Shown here in pieces: positions 9,448 through 17,434 of a DNA stretch of 64,000 bases; positions within the stretch are counted from its first letter, which is position 1, and every line of letters begins with the position of its first letter. The stretch spans positions 62,001 through 126,000 of the forward strand of contig JBCBKL010000006.1 of NCBI GenBank assembly GCA_038521825.1. The letters are read 5' to 3'. The translations under genes and the position numbers were made by a program. The stretch comes from JBCBKL01 sp038521825. GTDB taxonomy: Bacteria; Pseudomonadota; Alphaproteobacteria; Rhodobacterales; Rhodobacteraceae. A model generated the notes under the pieces. The model saw only the letters and a list, made by a program, of their open reading frames with translations, did no database searches and had not been told where the DNA came from.

Positions 9448-10550
9448 ACGCCCCCCTCAAACACACCGCTGACGCCACCACCGTCGAAGAGGGTCTCGCC
9501 ATCCAAGAGGCGCAGGCCAAAATGGACAGCGCGGCCGCGACAGCCGTTGCGATGCAGAACACCCTGCTGACCCCGCGGTTCTATACGACCGACTTTGATG
9601 AACTCGACGCTGTTGACGTCTCACCCGTACGTTCGGATTGGGACAATCTAATCGATGAGATGGAGGCAGACCCCAACAAGGGCCATTTCAAAAAGAACGA
9701 AGACTGGGATGATGTCGATTGGGACGGAATGGACCCGGAACTCAGGAAAGAGCTCATCGACTTTCTGATCTCTTCCTGCACCGCCGAGTTCTCGGGCTGT
9801 GTTCTTTACAAAGAGATGAAGCGAAGGGGTGCGAACAAGGATATCACGACCCTTTTCCAGCTCATGGCCCGGGATGAAGCGCGACATGCCGGTTTCATCA
9901 ACGATGCGCTGCGCGAGGCTGGCGTCGCTGTGAACCTCGGGTTTCTAACGCAGAAGAAAAAATACACCTACTTCCGGCCAAAGTTCATCTACTACGCCAC
10001 GTATCTTTCGGAAAAGATCGGATATGCCCGCTACATCACGATCTTCCGCCATCTTCAGGCCAATCCAGAGCATCGGTTCCACCCGATCTTCAAATGGTTT
10101 GAGGAATGGTGCAACGACGAGTTCCGGCACGGCGAAGCATTCGCCCTGCTCATGAAGACAGATCCGAAACTGACCAGTGGCTTCAACGTCTACTGGATCA
10201 AGTTCTTCCTCACCGCTGTCTACGCGACGATGTATGTGCGCGACCACCAGCGGCCTGCCTTTCATAAGGCTCTGGGCGTCGATCCGGATTGGTATGCGCA
10301 TGAGGTCTTTACCAAGACATCTAAGTTGAGCGAGCAGATATTCCCCATCACGCTCGATATCGACCACCGGGCATGGCAGCGAAATCTGGAACGTCTGTAC
10401 CAAGCGAATGTCGACTTGGCCAAGGCTAGCAATCCGCTATCACGGATTTGGGCTCAGGCGCGGGCTGGTCGAGCCTTCCTCGCCCTGCTGACGATCCCCT
10501 CGAATTCGCACAGCGTGCCCGAAAATACACGACTAGAGCCCGCTTACTGA
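9444..10550 (+). CDS. acsF: Mg-protoporphyrin IX monomethyl ester (oxidative) cyclase, aerobic
   Basis: A 368-residue di-iron enzyme that forms the isocyclic ring E using O2. The di-iron ligands are recognisable: Glu115 (TAEFSG), Glu145 and His148 in DEARH (144-148), and Glu226/His229 in DEFRH (225-229). An acidic segment (DWDDVDWDGMDPEL, about 87-100) precedes the core. An AGGAGG site lies just upstream of the ATG, and the start is coupled to the small upstream gene (ATGA). The oxygen-independent enzyme BchE is absent from the window, which fits an obligately aerobic phototroph; bchE could lie elsewhere. A partner subunit such as BciE/Ycf54 is not seen nearby. Confidence 0.96.
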   Translation: MNAPLKHTADATTVEEGLAIQEAQAKMDSAAATAVAMQNTLLTPRFYTTDFDELDAVDVSPVRSDWDNLIDEMEADPNKGHFKKNEDWDDVDWDGMDPELRKELIDFLISSCTAEFSGCVLYKEMKRRGANKDITTLFQLMARDEARHAGFINDALREAGVAVNLGFLTQKKKYTYFRPKFIYYATYLSEKIGYARYITIFRHLQANPEHRFHPIFKWFEEWCNDEFRHGEAFALLMKTDPKLTSGFNVYWIKFFLTAVYATMYVRDHQRPAFHKALGVDPDWYAHEVFTKTSKLSEQIFPITLDIDHRAWQRNLERLYQANVDLAKASNPLSRIWAQARAGRAFLALLTIPSNSHSVPENTRLEPAY

Positions 10551-11359
10551 TGACACCTTGGATCGCGGCCATAATTGCAATGTTCGTCTGGTGGTTTTCC
10601 ACCGGGGCGATCCTCATGGCCGTAAAGCATGCTGATCAAAGGGGCGAATTGGCCCGGATGAACGCGACGTTGGTGGGGCTGCCGATGCTGGCCATTGGTG
10701 TTTTCGGGATCTGGTGGTCAACCACCGACACTACGATCCTTGGTGTCTATGTGGCGTTCATGTCGGCGCTTTGTGTTTGGGGCTGGATCGAACTCGCCTT
10801 TCTGACGGGTATGATCACCGGCCCCAACACGCGCCAATTGCCCGCCGGAACGGCAGAGTGGGAAAGGTTCGTGAGGGCTTGGGGGACTGTGGCCTATCAC
10901 GAACTCACCCTGTTGGTGGCCTGCGTTGCCATCTTCGCCATTGCGATGGACGGGATAAACCCGTTTGGCGCGTGGACATTTGCGGTGCTGTTTGTGGCTC
11001 GTGTTTCGGCCAAGCTGAACCTGTTCTTTGGCGTCCCGAGAATTCACGTCGAATTCCTGCCGGAGGCGCTGTCACACTTGCCGTCGCACTTCAGGAAACG
11101 GTCTCTGAACTGGCTGTTTCCAGCCTCGATTACCGGTCTGACACTTGCGATCTACTGCTGGCTCGAACGGCTTTGGGCCGCTACGACGCCCGGAGAGATC
11201 ACCGGATTTGCGCTGCTGACGGCGATCACGGCGCTGGCGCTTCTTGAACACTGGGTGATGGTTCTACCCATCCCTGACGAACGATTGTGGCGTTGGATGC
11301 TTCCGGCCACAAAACCCACCAATCAAAAGACCGAAACAGGGGGACATCATGGATTTTGA
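10550..11359 (+). CDS. puhE: Photosynthetic complex assembly protein PuhE
   Basis: A 269-residue, strongly hydrophobic protein with about seven membrane segments. PuhE in Rhodobacter affects bacteriochlorophyll levels and RC-LH1 formation. Its putative DUF3623-type features include ELAFLTGMITGPN, the central YHELTLL stretch and the FGVPRIHVEFLPEALSHLPSHF loop. The ATG at 10550 overlaps the acsF stop (TGATG), which decides the start over a longer in-frame extension lying inside acsF. Its 3' end overlaps the hemA start by 11 bases. Confidence 0.92.
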   Translation: MTPWIAAIIAMFVWWFSTGAILMAVKHADQRGELARMNATLVGLPMLAIGVFGIWWSTTDTTILGVYVAFMSALCVWGWIELAFLTGMITGPNTRQLPAGTAEWERFVRAWGTVAYHELTLLVACVAIFAIAMDGINPFGAWTFAVLFVARVSAKLNLFFGVPRIHVEFLPEALSHLPSHFRKRSLNWLFPASITGLTLAIYCWLERLWAATTPGEITGFALLTAITALALLEHWVMVLPIPDERLWRWMLPATKPTNQKTETGGHHGF

Positions 11360-12563
11360 TGTTTTGTTCCAATCTCAGCTCGACGCACTCAAGGAAGAGG
11401 GGAATTATCGCATCTTCGCCGAACTTGAGCGAAAGATGGGTGCATTTCCGAGGGCCCGTTGCCACGATGAGGACGCCCCTGACGAAGTGACGGTCTGGTG
11501 TTCCAACGATTATCTGGGCATGGGGCAGAACGAGGCGGTCATCAATGCGATGAAAGACGCAATTGATGCTTGCGGCGCCGGAGCCGGTGGCACGCGCAAC
11601 ATTTCTGGTACGAACCATGCCCATAAGCTGCTCGAAGCCGAGCTTGCCGACCTGCATCGCAAGGAAAGCGCGCTGCTTTTTACATCCGGATACGTTTCTA
11701 ACTGGGCAGCTTTGAGCACTTTGGGTAGCCGGTTGCCTGATGCAGTGATCCTGTCGGACGAGCTGAACCATGCCAGCATGATCGAGGGCATTCGGCACGC
11801 GCGGTGCAACAAGGTGATCTGGAAACACAATGATCCCGAGGATCTGGACCGACATCTTGCGCGCCTTCCGGCCAACGCACCCAAGATCGTTGCCTTTGAA
11901 AGCGTCTATTCGATGGATGGCGACATCTGCCCGATGGATGAGATCGTCGAAGTAGCCGAAAAGCACGGCGCAATGACCTATCTGGATGAGGTCCACGCCG
12001 TTGGTCTTTACGGTCCGCGCGGTGGCGGTGTTTCGGAAGAGCGGGGGCTGGCTGATCGGATCACCTTGATCGAGGGTACGCTTGGAAAGGCCTATGGGGT
12101 TGTCGGCGGTTATATCACCGGGTCGGAAGCCTTGTGCGATTTCATCCGCAGTTTCGCGAGCGGCTTTATCTTTACGACAGCCCTGCCCCCCGCGGTTGCA
12201 GCGGCCGCGCGCGTGTCAATCCAACATCTCAAGCAATCCGACCGCGAGCGGATGCTGCAGCGTGAGCGGGTCGCATATCTGCGCAAGCGTTTAGACCAAG
12301 AAGGGATCCCGCATCTCGACAACCCGAGCCACATCATCCCCGTGATGATCAAGGATCCGGTCAAGTGCCGTATGATCGCGGATTACCTGATGCAGAAATA
12401 CGGGATCTATGTTCAGCCCATCAACTATCCGACGGTTCCCAAGGGCACGGAGCGTTTGCGCTTTACCCCTTCGCCGCTTCACACGACAGATGACATCGAA
12501 AAACTGGTCTTCGCGCTCAAGGACCTCTGGAAGCAATGCGCGATCAGTCATGCGGTCGCCTGA
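11349..12563 (+). CDS. hemA: 5-aminolevulinate synthase
   Basis: A 404-residue PLP-dependent enzyme condensing glycine and succinyl-CoA to 5-aminolevulinate (C4 pathway), feeding both haem and bacteriochlorophyll. The PLP lysine is Lys247 in EGTLGKAYG. The glycine-rich GAGAGGTRNISGTNHAH region (77-92) and the LDEVHAVGLYGPRGGG block are typical. GGGGG lies ahead of the ATG, which is inside the end of puhE. Location in the puh operon couples precursor supply to photosynthesis gene expression. A hairpin of 8-bp arms overlaps the stop codon region (12550-12569). Confidence 0.96.
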   Translation: MDFDVLFQSQLDALKEEGNYRIFAELERKMGAFPRARCHDEDAPDEVTVWCSNDYLGMGQNEAVINAMKDAIDACGAGAGGTRNISGTNHAHKLLEAELADLHRKESALLFTSGYVSNWAALSTLGSRLPDAVILSDELNHASMIEGIRHARCNKVIWKHNDPEDLDRHLARLPANAPKIVAFESVYSMDGDICPMDEIVEVAEKHGAMTYLDEVHAVGLYGPRGGGVSEERGLADRITLIEGTLGKAYGVVGGYITGSEALCDFIRSFASGFIFTTALPPAVAAAARVSIQHLKQSDRERMLQRERVAYLRKRLDQEGIPHLDNPSHIIPVMIKDPVKCRMIADYLMQKYGIYVQPINYPTVPKGTERLRFTPSPLHTTDDIEKLVFALKDLWKQCAISHAVA

Positions 12564-12569
12564 CCGCAT
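12550..12569 (+). terminator. Possible weak terminator hairpin at hemA stop
   Basis: Arms ATGCGGTC (12550-12557) and GACCGCAT (12562-12569) with a 4-base loop that includes the hemA TGA. The following bases TGTAAT are only weakly T-rich, so this may be a mRNA-stabilising hairpin or a poor terminator between hemA and cycA. Confidence 0.35.
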
Positions 12570-12646
12570 TGTAATACGAACGTGACTGTTGACTCTGCGC
12601 ACGAGCAACTACGTTCTAAAGCCGATATCCAACGGAGGAGAATCTG

Positions 12647-13081
12647 ATGTTCCGTACAATGGCCGTTTTGGCTGCTACTACCTTTGCTGTGCCTGCGTTT
12701 GCCGACGGCCACGCGTCAGGCGATGCCGCCGCTGGTGAAAAAGCATTCCGACAGTGCATCTCGTGCCATGTCGTCGTGGACGATGCTGGTGAGACACTTG
12801 CGGGTCGCAACGCAAAAACTGGCCCAAACCTGTATGCAATCGGCGGCAGAACCATCGGTTCAGTTGAGGACTTCCGCTATTCCGATCTGATCCTTGCGGC
12901 CGGCGAAGCCGGCATGGTGTGGGACGAGGCATCTTTCGTTGGCTATGTGCAGGATCCGACCAAGTGGCTGCAGGAGGCTACTGGTGAAAGCGGCCGGGGT
13001 AAGATGGCCTACAAGGTTCGGAAGGAAGAGGACGCCGTGAACCTTTATGCCTACCTGGTATCGCTTGGCCCAACAAACTGA
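12647..13081 (+). CDS. cycA: Cytochrome c2
   Basis: A 144-residue periplasmic c-type cytochrome. The signal peptide covers residues 1 to about 19 (cleavage after AFA). The single haem site is CISCH (37-41) and the axial methionine is probably Met120 in RGKMAYKV. Its likely job is to shuttle electrons from the bc1 complex to the PufC tetraheme subunit (or straight to the reaction centre). GGAGGAG lies 7 bases before the ATG. It stands 83 bases after hemA and may be read through from it or have its own promoter; a TTGACT at 12589 is a possible -35 but no good -10 follows. The 3' end overlaps bchO on the other strand by 31 bases. Confidence 0.93.
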   Translation: MFRTMAVLAATTFAVPAFADGHASGDAAAGEKAFRQCISCHVVVDDAGETLAGRNAKTGPNLYAIGGRTIGSVEDFRYSDLILAAGEAGMVWDEASFVGYVQDPTKWLQEATGESGRGKMAYKVRKEEDAVNLYAYLVSLGPTN

Positions 13082-13959
13082 TCACGCCGCGGCGTGTCGA
13101 CCTCAGAGAATGATTGGATGAGGCCCGCGATTTCAGCGGGCCTTTCTTCATGGGCCAGATGACCTAGGTCAGCGAGTGTCTTAATATGTGCATTGGGCAA
13201 GATCTGTGCCGCCTCCCGCGACACCTTGGGAGGCACGGTCTGATCCTTCTCTCCAACGATCAGCAGAGTGGGGATCGCAAAATCCGGAAGCTCGTCAAGT
13301 AGATCATCAAGCGACCATTGGGCCATCATCGATAGGGCGCCGTTCACGTGGTCCCGGTTGCCAATGAGCCGTCGGTAGAATTCCAAACCCTCCGGCGAAA
13401 GCTTTGACCCCGTGCTGTCGAGCAGCGCCCTGGCCCGTTCCGGGTTTCGGGCGGTTCCCGCAAAGAGTGCTGTCACGAAAGGTGTCGCAGCCAGAGCCTT
13501 TGCCATTGCTGGAAAGAGCATGCCCGCAAGACCGGTAAAACGGCCAAGGGCGGCATTCAGCCCGATCACACGAACGCCCTGCGTGCCTTTGTGCAAGGCT
13601 GCCTTAGCCAAACGCAGGCAGATTGCGGCTCCGGCTGAATGCCCGACAAAGACCCTTGGGTGCCAACCCTCCTGCTCGCAAAGCGCTTGGATATCGCCGA
13701 CCATCTGATCAAGTCCGCAGCGATTTCTTGCTCCCAACCGGGTGAAGCCCTGGCCCGGCAGATCGATCGCCACCACATGAAACCTCTGGGCCAGCAGTGG
13801 GATCAGGTCACGAAACGAATGGGTTGATCCACCCGCGCCGTGCAGCAGTAAAACGGTGTCACCCGCGCCGGTCTCTTGCACATGCCACAGATGCACCGGG
13901 CCCTTGATCTGGCGCGACACCTCATTGTTTGGCCAGGCGTCGATGTGTTTCCAATCCAA
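13051..13959 (-). CDS. bchO: BchO, alpha/beta hydrolase associated with Mg-chelatase
   Basis: An alpha/beta-hydrolase-fold protein of 302 residues from the proposed TTG start. Family features are the N-terminal WKHIDAWPNNEVSR stretch, the oxyanion region LLLHGAGGSTHSFRDL, the nucleophile elbow VGHSAGAA and the C-terminal LGHLAHEERP. BchO is always found with bchI/bchD but its reaction is unknown. The start is unclear. TTG at 13959 sits 4 bases after the bchD stop and gives the family length; ATGs at 14010 and 14040 would extend the protein into bchD by 17 and 27 residues without homology. The last 10 codons run antisense to the end of cycA. Confidence 0.88.
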   Translation of the reverse strand: MDWKHIDAWPNNEVSRQIKGPVHLWHVQETGAGDTVLLLHGAGGSTHSFRDLIPLLAQRFHVVAIDLPGQGFTRLGARNRCGLDQMVGDIQALCEQEGWHPRVFVGHSAGAAICLRLAKAALHKGTQGVRVIGLNAALGRFTGLAGMLFPAMAKALAATPFVTALFAGTARNPERARALLDSTGSKLSPEGLEFYRRLIGNRDHVNGALSMMAQWSLDDLLDELPDFAIPTLLIVGEKDQTVPPKVSREAAQILPNAHIKTLADLGHLAHEERPAEIAGLIQSFSEVDTPRRDQFVGPSDTR

Positions 13960-13963
13960 GGGG

Positions 13964-15637
13964 TCAGACTCGGGTCGAGGCGCCGACTGTCTGCGCAAGA
14001 CCTGCCGCATCGGCGCGTGGTAGTACGTGATATGCAGCATCGAACCGACTGGCCAGCTCTCTCAGCGGCGCGTAGGGCCGCTTTGACGCGTCGACAACGA
14101 TCCGTGCATGACCGCGTTCACGTAGCGCACTTGCTGAGTTCTGTGCATCGATCATCGCCTGTACCCGATCTGCATTACCTTCCAGATCGATATTGGCACG
14201 CCCATCGGTCAGCAGAACGATAGTTGGGCTGAAACCGCGCTTCAGAGAAGTCTGCGCCACCTCGCCGGCAAGCTGCAGACCCGCTGCGAGCGGTGTTCCG
14301 CCGCCCCCGGGCAAGCCAGTCAGTTGCCGTTTTGTCTGGACCAGTGAACGGGTCGGAGGCAACAGGACCTCTGCAGCCGTCCCACGAAACGCAACAAGGG
14401 CCACGTGATCGCGGTTCGAATACGCCTGGGCAAGGACAAGCTCCAGCGCGCCTTTGACTTCGTTCAGCCGCGAGACCGCGGCAGAGCCTGATGCATCGAC
14501 GGCAAACACCAGCAATCGGTCAGATTGCTCCTGAAAGCGTTTTAGGCGGATGTCTGACGAATGGACGATGATCCCCTGGCGCTGCGGCTCTTGTTCTTTC
14601 CGCAGCCTCTGCCAGGGCGCGGCAGTCCGAAGGGTCGCGACAAGATCGATGCGGGCTCTGCCATCCGGTCGACCCGCCCGCGACGGTATCGGTCGACCCC
14701 GGCGGTTGCCAGATTGCTTGGCGCCCATGCCATTCCCGCTGACCTTGCGCGACTTTCCTGACCTGATGGATGTGGCCAAGAATCCTTCGGGCAGCGCTGA
14801 TCTCACAGCCTGAACAAGCATCTCTTCGCTAAGATTTTGCTGGTCGGAATGATGACCATCGGCAGCCTCTCCCGCTTCCGATCGGGCTTCGGTTCGTTCA
14901 AGGGGATCCGCATCGTCCGGCAATTGGATTGCACGATGGGAATAGACCAGCGATGCCGCCACCTGCAGATCGTCTTCGGTGACTTCGGACCGATTATTCA
15001 TAGATGCATGGGCGCGCGCGGCCCGTAGTGCCAGAACGGGTGCTCGCAGGGTGTCGATTCCGAAGCGTGCCGCGAGGAACACCAGCGCCTTGATATGGTT
15101 TTCGGCGCATTTGATTTCCGACAGTACGATGGCCGAAGACTGCTCGGGCAGCACGGCAAAGCCATCAGGTAACCGCCCTGCGGGATCAATGACGAACGAA
15201 AGTCTTTCGGCCAATTTCGGCGGGCAGGTTTCGTCCGGATCGGCGCCCTCGTCCAAGGCTAAAAGGCATCGAATTAGGCTATGATCCAGTGCCTGGGCGA
15301 GCTTCGCAGCAAGGTTTGGGGGGCATCGCTCTGCCATGGAAAGCATTACGTGTGGAGCTTCCATCAACAGGCCCCTGGTCTTGATCACCCGACCTGCTCG
15401 GAGCGTGGCCGTGATGTCGGTTCCACCGAAAAGTTGTTCGTCGGTGGTCGCTATGCTCACCTGTTTGAATAAGCTGCGTTTGACTGAGGACAACAACGCA
15501 TCCCGCGCTGGACTCGCGCGCATTCGAATAACCGCGCCGCCCAGCCCCTTGGGATCAATCTGCAGGAGCCGCAGGGCCAATATCGCGCGATCCCAGCTTT
15601 CGGTGTTGGTTTGGTCGAAGGCGGCAGCGCCATCCAT
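13964..15637 (-). CDS. bchD: Magnesium chelatase subunit D
   Basis: A 557-residue AAA+/von Willebrand A protein that forms the second ring of Mg-chelatase with BchI. The N-terminal half is a degenerate AAA+ domain without an intact Walker A. A linker with acidic and basic stretches follows (about residues 245-340). The C-terminal VWA domain has the MIDAS motif DASGS at about 381-385 and LLTDGRANI near 475-483. The ATG shares one base with the bchI stop (TGATG). Length agrees with purple-bacterial BchD. Confidence 0.95.
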   Translation of the reverse strand: MDGAAAFDQTNTESWDRAILALRLLQIDPKGLGGAVIRMRASPARDALLSSVKRSLFKQVSIATTDEQLFGGTDITATLRAGRVIKTRGLLMEAPHVMLSMAERCPPNLAAKLAQALDHSLIRCLLALDEGADPDETCPPKLAERLSFVIDPAGRLPDGFAVLPEQSSAIVLSEIKCAENHIKALVFLAARFGIDTLRAPVLALRAARAHASMNNRSEVTEDDLQVAASLVYSHRAIQLPDDADPLERTEARSEAGEAADGHHSDQQNLSEEMLVQAVRSALPEGFLATSIRSGKSRKVSGNGMGAKQSGNRRGRPIPSRAGRPDGRARIDLVATLRTAAPWQRLRKEQEPQRQGIIVHSSDIRLKRFQEQSDRLLVFAVDASGSAAVSRLNEVKGALELVLAQAYSNRDHVALVAFRGTAAEVLLPPTRSLVQTKRQLTGLPGGGGTPLAAGLQLAGEVAQTSLKRGFSPTIVLLTDGRANIDLEGNADRVQAMIDAQNSASALRERGHARIVVDASKRPYAPLRELASRFDAAYHVLPRADAAGLAQTVGASTRV

Positions 15638-16635
15638 CAGGCCAGGACGCTTTCCAACGTCCGATCAACCCGCGCTGTCGATCCTGCTTCGTCAAGCGGG
15701 TCGCGGCGCAGCCGGTGGGACAAAGCGATCGGCGCGATCCGGCGCAGATGCGCGCGCGCAATCGTATTGTCACCCTGATAGGCCGCAAGTGCGCGCGAGG
15801 CACGAAGCAACGTCAATTCGCCCCGTAGCCCGTCAGCGCCGAGCGCCATACACAGTTCCGCACAATCCCGCAGGGTTTCGTCGCTTGCTTCGATATCCGA
15901 GGTGTTGTTCCGTGCCTCGGTGATCTTGTCTCTGATTTCTTGATCAGCTCTCGCGTATTTTTTGCAGAAGCCTTGCGGATCCCGCTCATAGCCATCCCGT
16001 CGTTTAACGACCTCAACCCGCTCCATCAGATCGGTTGTCGACCGCACATCCACGGACAGGCCAAACCGGTCCAGCAGTTGCGGACGCAATTCGCCCTCTT
16101 CGGGGTTTCCGGATCCAACCAGAACAAAGCGCGCAGGGTGCCGAATGGAAAGCCCTTCACGTTCCACTACGTTTTCGCCGGATTGCGCCACATCGAGCAG
16201 AAGATCGACAATATGGTCTTCCAGCAGGTTGACCTCGTCGATGTAGAGGTAGCCGCGATTGGCACGTGCCAACAAACCGGGTTCAAAGGCCTTCTCGCCT
16301 CGGGTGAGCGCACGTTCGATGTCGAGGGCGCCAACGACCCGGTCTTCGGTGACGCCAAGCGGCAGATCGATGACCGGCGTTGGCCGTGTTTCCGTCTGGT
16401 CCGATTGGGCTTCAACCCAGTCCGGAATTTCGCCGACGCTGGCGCTGTTCACCGGGCAGGCCCTTACGGCTTCGATGGGGGGGAGGAGTGCCGCCAGAGC
16501 CCTTACGGCTGTCGATTTGCCCGTCCCGCGGTCGCCGAATACCAGGACCCCGCCGATGCTCGGGTCGATGGCCGTCAGGATCATGGCCAGTTTCATGTCG
16601 TCCTGGCCGACAATGGCTGAGAATGGAAATGTCAT
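15637..16635 (-). CDS. bchI: Magnesium chelatase ATPase subunit I
   Basis: A 332-residue AAA+ ATPase that forms hexamers and drives Mg insertion by BchH. Walker A (GDRGTGKS) is at 34-41, Walker B (YLYIDEVNLL) at about 129-138, and the sensor/arginine-finger stretch GNPEEGELRPQLLDRF is conserved. The ATG at 16635 overlaps the crtA stop by four bases and gives MTFPFSAIVGQ, the usual N-terminus; a longer in-frame extension from 16722 would run into crtA. It is in a four-gene unit crtA-bchI-bchD-bchO transcribed from the crtA/crtI intergenic region. Confidence 0.97.
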   Translation of the reverse strand: MTFPFSAIVGQDDMKLAMILTAIDPSIGGVLVFGDRGTGKSTAVRALAALLPPIEAVRACPVNSASVGEIPDWVEAQSDQTETRPTPVIDLPLGVTEDRVVGALDIERALTRGEKAFEPGLLARANRGYLYIDEVNLLEDHIVDLLLDVAQSGENVVEREGLSIRHPARFVLVGSGNPEEGELRPQLLDRFGLSVDVRSTTDLMERVEVVKRRDGYERDPQGFCKKYARADQEIRDKITEARNNTSDIEASDETLRDCAELCMALGADGLRGELTLLRASRALAAYQGDNTIARAHLRRIAPIALSHRLRRDPLDEAGSTARVDRTLESVLA

Positions 16636-17333
16636 TGCGTCCTCCCCAGCGGGCTTCCGCCGTTCCAAGATCCCATTTCGCCCTTGATTGCGAAACGGGC
16701 ATAAAGTTCCTCTCGGAACCACTCACCATCCCGCACGGCTTTGATCGCCTTCGCGTGGGGTCCATCAAGGCGCGCGAATTCCGCCATCGTCTTCGGGCTG
16801 GGCCAGATCGAAAAGGTCACCTGTTGGAGCCATGGCACCTCTCCAATTCCGATCTTGAACAGCACGTTCGGATCCTCGCCGATGACCTTTGAAATGTCCG
16901 GTACCTTGCCCCAAAACCGCGTCATGATTTTTGGTTTGATCGTTGCGCGGGTCAGCGCGGCGAGTGGGCCGTTCTTGACCGATGTCACCGGTGTAAAGGG
17001 TTCCTTTCCTGACCACTGGCCGCGGCTCTCGGTCGGTGAAAGAAAAACGGTCCAGTGCTCGGACGCGCGGGCGCGGTATCTTTTGTAGATCGGCTCGTAA
17101 GCGACGCGATCCTGCGCGATCCCGATGCAAGGCCATGTGGCAAGGATCGCATAAACGCCGGTGTTCGGTATCGGCGTAAAGCCTTCGCCAGAGCCTGATC
17201 CACACAGTTTCCAGAAACCTATGTCGGGAATTTTCTTCATTGCCGGGCGCGCAGCGCCCATCATCCAAAGCGCCCACGCACGGCTGGGAAGCCGGTCAAA
17301 TCGGAAGAAAGAAAGGGTCGCAATCTGGCCCAT
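16632..17333 (-). CDS. crtA: Spheroidene monooxygenase
   Basis: A 233-residue haem-dependent monooxygenase that converts spheroidene to spheroidenone using O2. Family signs are FFRFDRLPSRAWALWMMG at the N-terminus, FWKLCGSGSGEGFTPIPN, and TFSIWPSPKTMAEFARLDGPH. Its presence predicts the keto-carotenoid spheroidenone as the aerobic end product, usual in pink Roseobacter phototrophs. It is the first gene of the leftward crtA-bchI-bchD-bchO unit, with a TTGACA/TACGCT promoter and PpsR sites upstream. Confidence 0.95.
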   Translation of the reverse strand: MGQIATLSFFRFDRLPSRAWALWMMGAARPAMKKIPDIGFWKLCGSGSGEGFTPIPNTGVYAILATWPCIGIAQDRVAYEPIYKRYRARASEHWTVFLSPTESRGQWSGKEPFTPVTSVKNGPLAALTRATIKPKIMTRFWGKVPDISKVIGEDPNVLFKIGIGEVPWLQQVTFSIWPSPKTMAEFARLDGPHAKAIKAVRDGEWFREELYARFAIKGEMGSWNGGSPLGRTQ

Positions 17334-17369
17334 GGATTCGCACTGTCACCGGGGTCAATCCTGATCAAC

Positions 17370-17397
17370 AGCGTACGCGCGAGAAAGAATTTGTCAA
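17370..17397 (-). promoter_or_regulatory. Predicted crtA promoter
   Basis: On the minus strand, TTGACA (17397-17392), a 16-base spacer and TACGCT (17375-17370) form a sigma-70-like promoter about 37 bases ahead of the crtA ATG. The -35 hexamer overlaps the first PpsR palindrome, so repressor binding would block it. Confidence 0.5.
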
Positions 17398-17419
17398 CTA
17401 AACTAGACAGTCATATTGT
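17391..17419 (+). promoter_or_regulatory. Predicted crtI promoter, close to the start codon
   Basis: TTGTCA (17391-17396), a 17-base spacer and TATTGT (17414-17419) make a sigma-70-like promoter. Transcription would start near 17426, only a few bases before the crtI ATG at 17429, implying an almost leaderless message. Both hexamers overlap PpsR palindromes. Confidence 0.45.
17392..17409. promoter_or_regulatory. PpsR/CrtJ binding site 1, crtA-crtI
   Basis: TGT (17392-17394), 12 bases, ACA (17407-17409): an exact TGT-N12-ACA consensus. It covers the -35 elements of both divergent promoters. Confidence 0.8.
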
Positions 17420-17434
17420 TATGAATAGATGACA
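17417..17434. promoter_or_regulatory. PpsR/CrtJ binding site 2, crtA-crtI
   Basis: TGT (17417-17419), 12 bases, ACA (17432-17434). It lies 7 bases from site 1 and includes the crtI start codon. Two closely spaced sites are the arrangement known for cooperative PpsR/CrtJ binding. Confidence 0.75.

Noticed and set aside
12550..12569. Strong terminator after hemA
   Set aside because: Stem is good but overlaps the stop codon and lacks a T-run, so it was kept only as a low-confidence hairpin.
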